From Actinomycetes bacterium (GTDB lineage Bacteria > Actinomycetota > Actinomycetes > Actinomycetales > Actinomycetaceae): a stretch of 7,996 nt of DNA. Positions 5,529 through 7,996 of the stretch are shown piece after piece. Numbering within the stretch: the first letter of the stretch is position 1; each line of letters opens with the position of its first letter. Location: positions 1-7,996 of the forward strand of contig JAEWEQ010000034.1 in NCBI GenBank assembly GCA_023389315.1, read 5' to 3'. The position numbers and the translations under genes are program-made. The notes beneath the pieces are model-generated. The model was not told the DNA's origin and made no database searches. It saw nothing but the letters and a program-made list of their open reading frames with translations.

Positions 5529-7205
5529 ATGTCCGCTTCTCGCCGCGCCGACTCGACCCTGCCGGCGGGCGCGTCCAATTCCGCGATTTTGGAAATGGAC
5601 CACCCGCAGCTGACGCAGTTTGTCGAGGACGTTGAGCCAGATGGTAAGCGCCGCGGCATTATCGCCCTCGCCCTGGTGGCGACCCTGGGCTCGCTCCTGT
5701 TCGGCTACGACACGGGCGTGATTTCCGGTGCCCTGCCTTACATGTACACTCCCGCCGGGGCTGGTGGCCTGCACCTGACCGCCGTGGAAGAAGGCTTGAT
5801 CGGCGCGATCCTCACCTTCGGCGCGGCCTTCGGTGCGTTGGTCGGGGGACGCCTATCTGACCGGTACGGGCGCCGCCACAACCTGCTGCTACTGGCAGTG
5901 CTGTTCATCGTGGGGGCGTTGGGTAACGCTGCGGCCCCCAATATTTGGGTGCTCTACCCGTTCCGCTTCATCCTGGGGTGGGCGGTCGGTGGTGCTTCCG
6001 CCACGGTGCCGGTGTTTTTGGCGGAAACCGCCCCCAAGCATCTGCGGGGCACCATCGTGGCGATGGATCAGCTGATGATCGTCAGCGGACAGCTGTTGGC
6101 GTTCACCATGAACTCCGCGATCGCGGCGCTTAATGGGGGCCCGCGCGTGGAGGTGGCACAAGACCCCGCCGGGGTGCTCACCCCCGGGTCGTATGCGTGG
6201 GATGAGGTCACGCGCCTGCAGCAGTCCCACTTCGGCGGCGATCCGGCCGCCTTCCACCAGTTCACCGAGCAGCTGGTGATTAACTCCGGTAACGCCGCCG
6301 CCTGGCGTTACATGCTGCTACTTTGCACCATCCCGGCGATCGGACTGTGGATCGGGATGCGCATGATGCCCGAGTCCTCGCGTTGGTATGCGGCGCAGAA
6401 TCGTTTCTACGACGCGATTGGCGCGCTCAAACGAATTCGCGAGGACGATGCGGAGGCGGTGGCAGCGGAAGCGGAAGAAATTTTCGCTGCCCGCCAGGCG
6501 CAATTCCAGGAAAAGAAGCTGTCTTTCCGCGACGTCCTCGCCACCCCGTGGCTGCGCAAACTCATGCTGGTGGGCGTGTTCTTAGCGGTGGTGAACCAAA
6601 CGACCGGGGTGAACACGGTGATGTACTACGCTCCGAAGGTGCTGGGTTTCGCGGGGATGGAAACCTCTGCGGCGATCTACGCCCAGGTGGGTAATGGCGT
6701 GATGTCGGTGATCGGGGCGGCTGCGGGCCTGTGGCTGATTGTGCGTTTTAGTCGCCGCCAACTGCTCATCGCCGACGTGATCGGGGTAGGGGTTTGCTTG
6801 CTGGCGATCGCCGCGGTTTTCCACTTCACCATTGCTCCGGCTATCGCCTCCGACGGGCATCCGCCGGTGTGGGCGCCGTACACGATTTTGGCGCTGATGG
6901 GCGTGTTCATGCTGATCGTGCAGTCTTCCAACGGCACTGTGGTGTGGACGATGCTGGGGGAGATTTTCCCCGCTTCGGCGCGCGGGGTGATGAACGGGGC
7001 GGCGGTGTTTTCCATGTGGATCGCCAATGCGGCGATTACCGCGGTGTTCCCGGTGATGATGGAGTCCTTGGGAGGGGCGGCCACCTACACCTTGTTCGGG
7101 TGCTTAAACCTGGTTATCGCGGTGGTGCTGTGGCGCATCATGCCGGAAACGCGAGGGAAGTCGATGGAACAAATCGAGCACTACGTGCGCCAGCGCTACG
7201 CCTAG
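5529..7205 (+). CDS. Sugar porter family MFS transporter
   Basis: The 558-residue protein carries sugar-porter (TC 2.A.1.1) hallmarks in order: FGYDTGVISGAL at 58-69 in helix 1, GGRLSDRYGRR at 106-116 after helix 2, ETAPKHLRG at 166-174, PESSRW at 281-286 (usually PESPRW), VNQTTGVNTVMYYAP at 355-369 in helix 7, EIFPASARG at 478-486 and PETRG at 539-543. It should have twelve membrane helices and take up a sugar or polyol, probably by proton symport; the substrate cannot be read from sequence. Three features are odd. About 50 extra residues (roughly 200-256) lie between helices 5 and 6. The first glutamine of the usual QQxxGxN sugar-binding motif is Asn356. The second-half DRxGRR loop is eroded to VRFSRR. 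AAGGAAGG at 5512-5519 gives a good ribosome binding site, 9 nt before ATG 5529. The N-terminal 40 residues are hydrophilic and unconserved. Confidence 0.92.
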   Translation: MSASRRADSTLPAGASNSAILEMDHPQLTQFVEDVEPDGKRRGIIALALVATLGSLLFGYDTGVISGALPYMYTPAGAGGLHLTAVEEGLIGAILTFGAAFGALVGGRLSDRYGRRHNLLLLAVLFIVGALGNAAAPNIWVLYPFRFILGWAVGGASATVPVFLAETAPKHLRGTIVAMDQLMIVSGQLLAFTMNSAIAALNGGPRVEVAQDPAGVLTPGSYAWDEVTRLQQSHFGGDPAAFHQFTEQLVINSGNAAAWRYMLLLCTIPAIGLWIGMRMMPESSRWYAAQNRFYDAIGALKRIREDDAEAVAAEAEEIFAARQAQFQEKKLSFRDVLATPWLRKLMLVGVFLAVVNQTTGVNTVMYYAPKVLGFAGMETSAAIYAQVGNGVMSVIGAAAGLWLIVRFSRRQLLIADVIGVGVCLLAIAAVFHFTIAPAIASDGHPPVWAPYTILALMGVFMLIVQSSNGTVVWTMLGEIFPASARGVMNGAAVFSMWIANAAITAVFPVMMESLGGAATYTLFGCLNLVIAVVLWRIMPETRGKSMEQIEHYVRQRYA

Positions 7206-7231
7206 GGCTAGGGCTTGCGCCTGACGGCTGT

Positions 7232-7314
7232 GTAGCTTGTGCCGGGCTTGGGGCTGACGTCTGCGCATCGCACGCTGCAACCGCTGTAGGTGTTTGGCAC
7301 CGGCCCTTAGCTAC
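7232..7314. other. Imperfect long inverted repeat after the transporter gene
   Basis: GTAGCT at 7232-7237 pairs with AGCTAC at 7309-7314, and GCCGG at 7241-7245 can pair with CCGGC at 7300-7304. The large interior contains the small palindromes GACGTC (7256-7261) and TGCG-CAT-CGCA (7262-7272). It could end the transporter transcript, but the loop is long and there is no T-run. It is recorded mainly because it occupies most of the 190-bp gap before the metal-chaperone gene. Confidence 0.2.
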
Positions 7315-7356
7315 GCGAACCAAGCCCGCACCCTACAGCAAAGTGCGCCGGTGCGG

Positions 7357-7362
7357 TAGAGT
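7357..7362 (+). promoter_or_regulatory. Possible -10 box for the metal-chaperone gene
   Basis: TAGAGT at 7357-7362 fits the TAnnnT pattern of actinobacterial -10 elements and lies 34 nt before the ATG at 7396. No clear -35 box is present at 17 bp. An AAAGTGC motif, the same as in the repeat array downstream of the gene, lies at 7340-7346 within the expected spacer. Confidence 0.25.
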
Positions 7363-7395
7363 GGCTATGAGAAGAATCGTTTGGAGGTAGCGACC

Positions 7396-7620
7396 ATGAT
7401 TACGTTGAAAGTCACCGGATTGACCTGCGGCCACTGCGTACAAGCGGTGACCGACGAGCTCAGCGAACTGCCGGGCGTGAGCGACGTGCAGGTGGACTTG
7501 AACCCGGGCGAAAACGCCACTTCCACGGTGCGTGTAACCACCAGCGGAGAAGTTTCCGACGCGGCGTTGGAAGACGCTATTTCCGAGGCCGGGTACGTCC
7601 TCGAAAATCTCGAACGCTAG
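7396..7620 (+). CDS. Heavy-metal-associated domain protein, CopZ-like copper chaperone
   Basis: The 74-residue protein is a single HMA (ferredoxin-fold) domain. The metal site is GLTCGHC at residues 8-14, with Cys11 and Cys14 expected to bind Cu(I). The MxCxxC motif has Leu9 where Met is usual. The remainder fits the fold: VQAVTDELSELPGVSDVQVDL as helix, turn and strand 2, then TVRVTTSG and the second helix ending in ISEAGY, a common C-terminal signature. Such proteins shuttle copper in the cytosol, usually to a CopA-type ATPase or CsoR/CopY regulator; neither partner is in the window. GGAGG at 7383-7387, 8 nt before the ATG at 7396, selects this start; a TTG at 7381 lies upstream of that site. 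It appears to be a single-gene unit with its own terminator. Confidence 0.9.
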   Translation: MITLKVTGLTCGHCVQAVTDELSELPGVSDVQVDLNPGENATSTVRVTTSGEVSDAALEDAISEAGYVLENLER

Positions 7621-7630
7621 GTCGGTCGGG

Positions 7631-7651
7631 CGGCGCGGGAGGCCTGCGCCG
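7631..7651 (+). terminator. Terminator hairpin of the metal-chaperone gene
   Basis: Positions 7631-7639 pair with 7643-7651 over nine base pairs (CGGCGCGGG with CCTGCGCCG, one G-U) around a 3-nt loop. The hairpin starts 11 nt after the stop codon. No T-run follows, which is common among actinobacterial terminators. Its compact, stable stem makes it one of the two best terminator candidates in the window. Confidence 0.55.
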
Positions 7652-7766
7652 GGAAAGTGCGCTGCATTGAGGGGCCAAAGTGCACCCTGCCGGCCTGCCA
7701 AAGTGCACTGTATATCGACGCCAAAGTGCACCCTGCCGGCCTGCCAAATCGCAGTGCACACAGTTA
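7652..7766. repeat. 23-bp tandem repeat array with AAAGTGC core
   Basis: Five head-to-tail units start at 7652, 7675, 7698, 7721 and 7744, each exactly 23 bp. The core AAAGTGC recurs at 7654, 7677, 7700 and 7723; in the fifth unit it is degenerate (AAATCGC). Units 2 and 4 are identical over all 23 bp (CCAAAGTGCAC, then CCTGCCGGCCTG). Including flanking bases, 7674-7702 and 7720-7748 form a 29-bp exact direct repeat. Units 1, 3 and 5 differ after the core. The period is close to two helical turns, so all cores face the same side of the DNA. Reading frames across it encode low-complexity shadows and do not look like genes. Function is unknown: a protein-binding array, a minisatellite or an interspersed element are all possible. 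Confidence 0.85.
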
Positions 7767-7780
7767 TTTGCGTGAAATTC

Positions 7781-7829
7781 CGGGCTTTTGCGCGCCCTTA
7801 ATTCCGAAGGCGCGGCCCGTTACCTTTTT
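7781..7829 (+). terminator. Rho-independent terminator candidate with T-run
   Basis: The right arm, GGCGCGGCCCG at 7809-7819, is contiguous. It pairs with CGCGCC at 7791-7796 and CGGGC at 7781-7785, which are separated by a 5-nt bulge. TT at 7798-7799 can add two pairs with AA at 7807-7808. TTTTT follows at 7825-7829. It is the only hairpin in the window with a clear T-run. It lies about 210 nt beyond the metal-chaperone gene, which already has a hairpin, so it may serve read-through or an unannotated transcript crossing the repeat array. Confidence 0.45.
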
Positions 7830-7996
7830 GATAGGCCTGTTTTCTTGGGCTGATGGGCTTGTTGGCTGGACGGCCGTGGGAGTGTTGGTCACTTCGCCGA
7901 CCTCCAACTATTGGCTTACGGCCTAGCGTTTACCGATCCGGTAACCGGTAGGAAAGTGCATGCTGAAAGCAGACGTGTGCTTACATGGGATTAATT
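7830..7996. other. Non-coding tail of the window with small palindromes
   Basis: I see no supportable gene here. GTTGG at 7884-7888 and CCAAC at 7904-7908 form a short inverted repeat. TACCGA at 7931-7936 and CCGGTA at 7938-7943 and 7945-7950 are overlapping half-sites, with CCGGT-A-ACCGG at 7938-7948 a palindrome. AAAGTGC reappears at 7953-7959. The arrangement looks like an upstream regulatory region for a gene beyond the right edge, but no ribosome binding site or start can be assigned. Confidence 0.3.

Noticed and set aside
7333..7761. Minus-strand 142-codon frame over the metal-chaperone gene and repeats.
   Set aside because: It lies antisense to a well-supported HMA gene, and its repeated GRQGALW segments derive from the 23-bp repeats.
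7652..7766. The array as a CRISPR locus.
   Set aside because: The period is 23 bp with no unique spacers of 25-40 bp and no cas genes nearby; the 29-bp exact repeat occurs only twice, 17 bp apart.
7657..7926. Plus-strand 89-codon frame across the repeat array.
   Set aside because: It starts inside the tandem repeats, has no ribosome binding site and shows no conserved motif; the repeats explain it.

Overview
The window reads as chromosomal DNA from a high-GC actinomycete (Actinomycetota, plausibly an Actinomycetaceae-type organism). The reasons are strong G/C bias at third codon positions, a TipA-type MerR regulator, a WXG100-family small protein, and terminator-like hairpins that mostly lack U-tracts. 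The genus cannot be fixed from the sequence alone. No tRNA, rRNA, insertion sequence or CRISPR array is visible.

Layout, left to right. (1) Positions 98-1314, plus strand: a four-helix membrane protein of the phage-holin superfamily IV / YvlD type, then a MerR-family regulator with a C-terminal TipAS drug-sensing domain. A dyad symmetry element lies between them. The regulator carries a strong internal ribosome binding site that would yield a separate TipAS-like short form, as in Streptomyces tipA. (2) Positions 1392-3712, minus strand: a two-gene unit of a WXG100-like protein and, coupled through an ATGA overlap, a 687-residue protein. That protein has an ESX-like N-terminal helical domain, a Gly-rich linker, a helical middle domain and a C-terminal serine alpha/beta-hydrolase domain (GHSQGG). 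It looks like an orphan type VII secretion effector pair; no secretion apparatus is in the window. (3) Positions 3713-3994: a divergent intergenic region with a perfect 9-bp inverted repeat. (4) Positions 3995-7205, plus strand: purB (adenylosuccinate lyase), then a sugar-porter MFS transporter with an unusual insertion. A good hairpin separates the two. (5) Positions 7396-7620: a 74-residue CopZ-like metal chaperone. (6) Positions 7621-7996: no gene, but a terminator, an array of 23-bp tandem repeats built on AAAGTGC, a second terminator with a T-run, and small palindromes.

Purine biosynthesis, sugar uptake and metal handling are ordinary functions and probably independent transcription units. 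The items most worth following up are the WXG100-hydrolase pair, the internal start and missing sensor cysteine of the TipA-like regulator, and the 23-bp repeat array. I see no convincing evidence of a wholly new multi-gene system.
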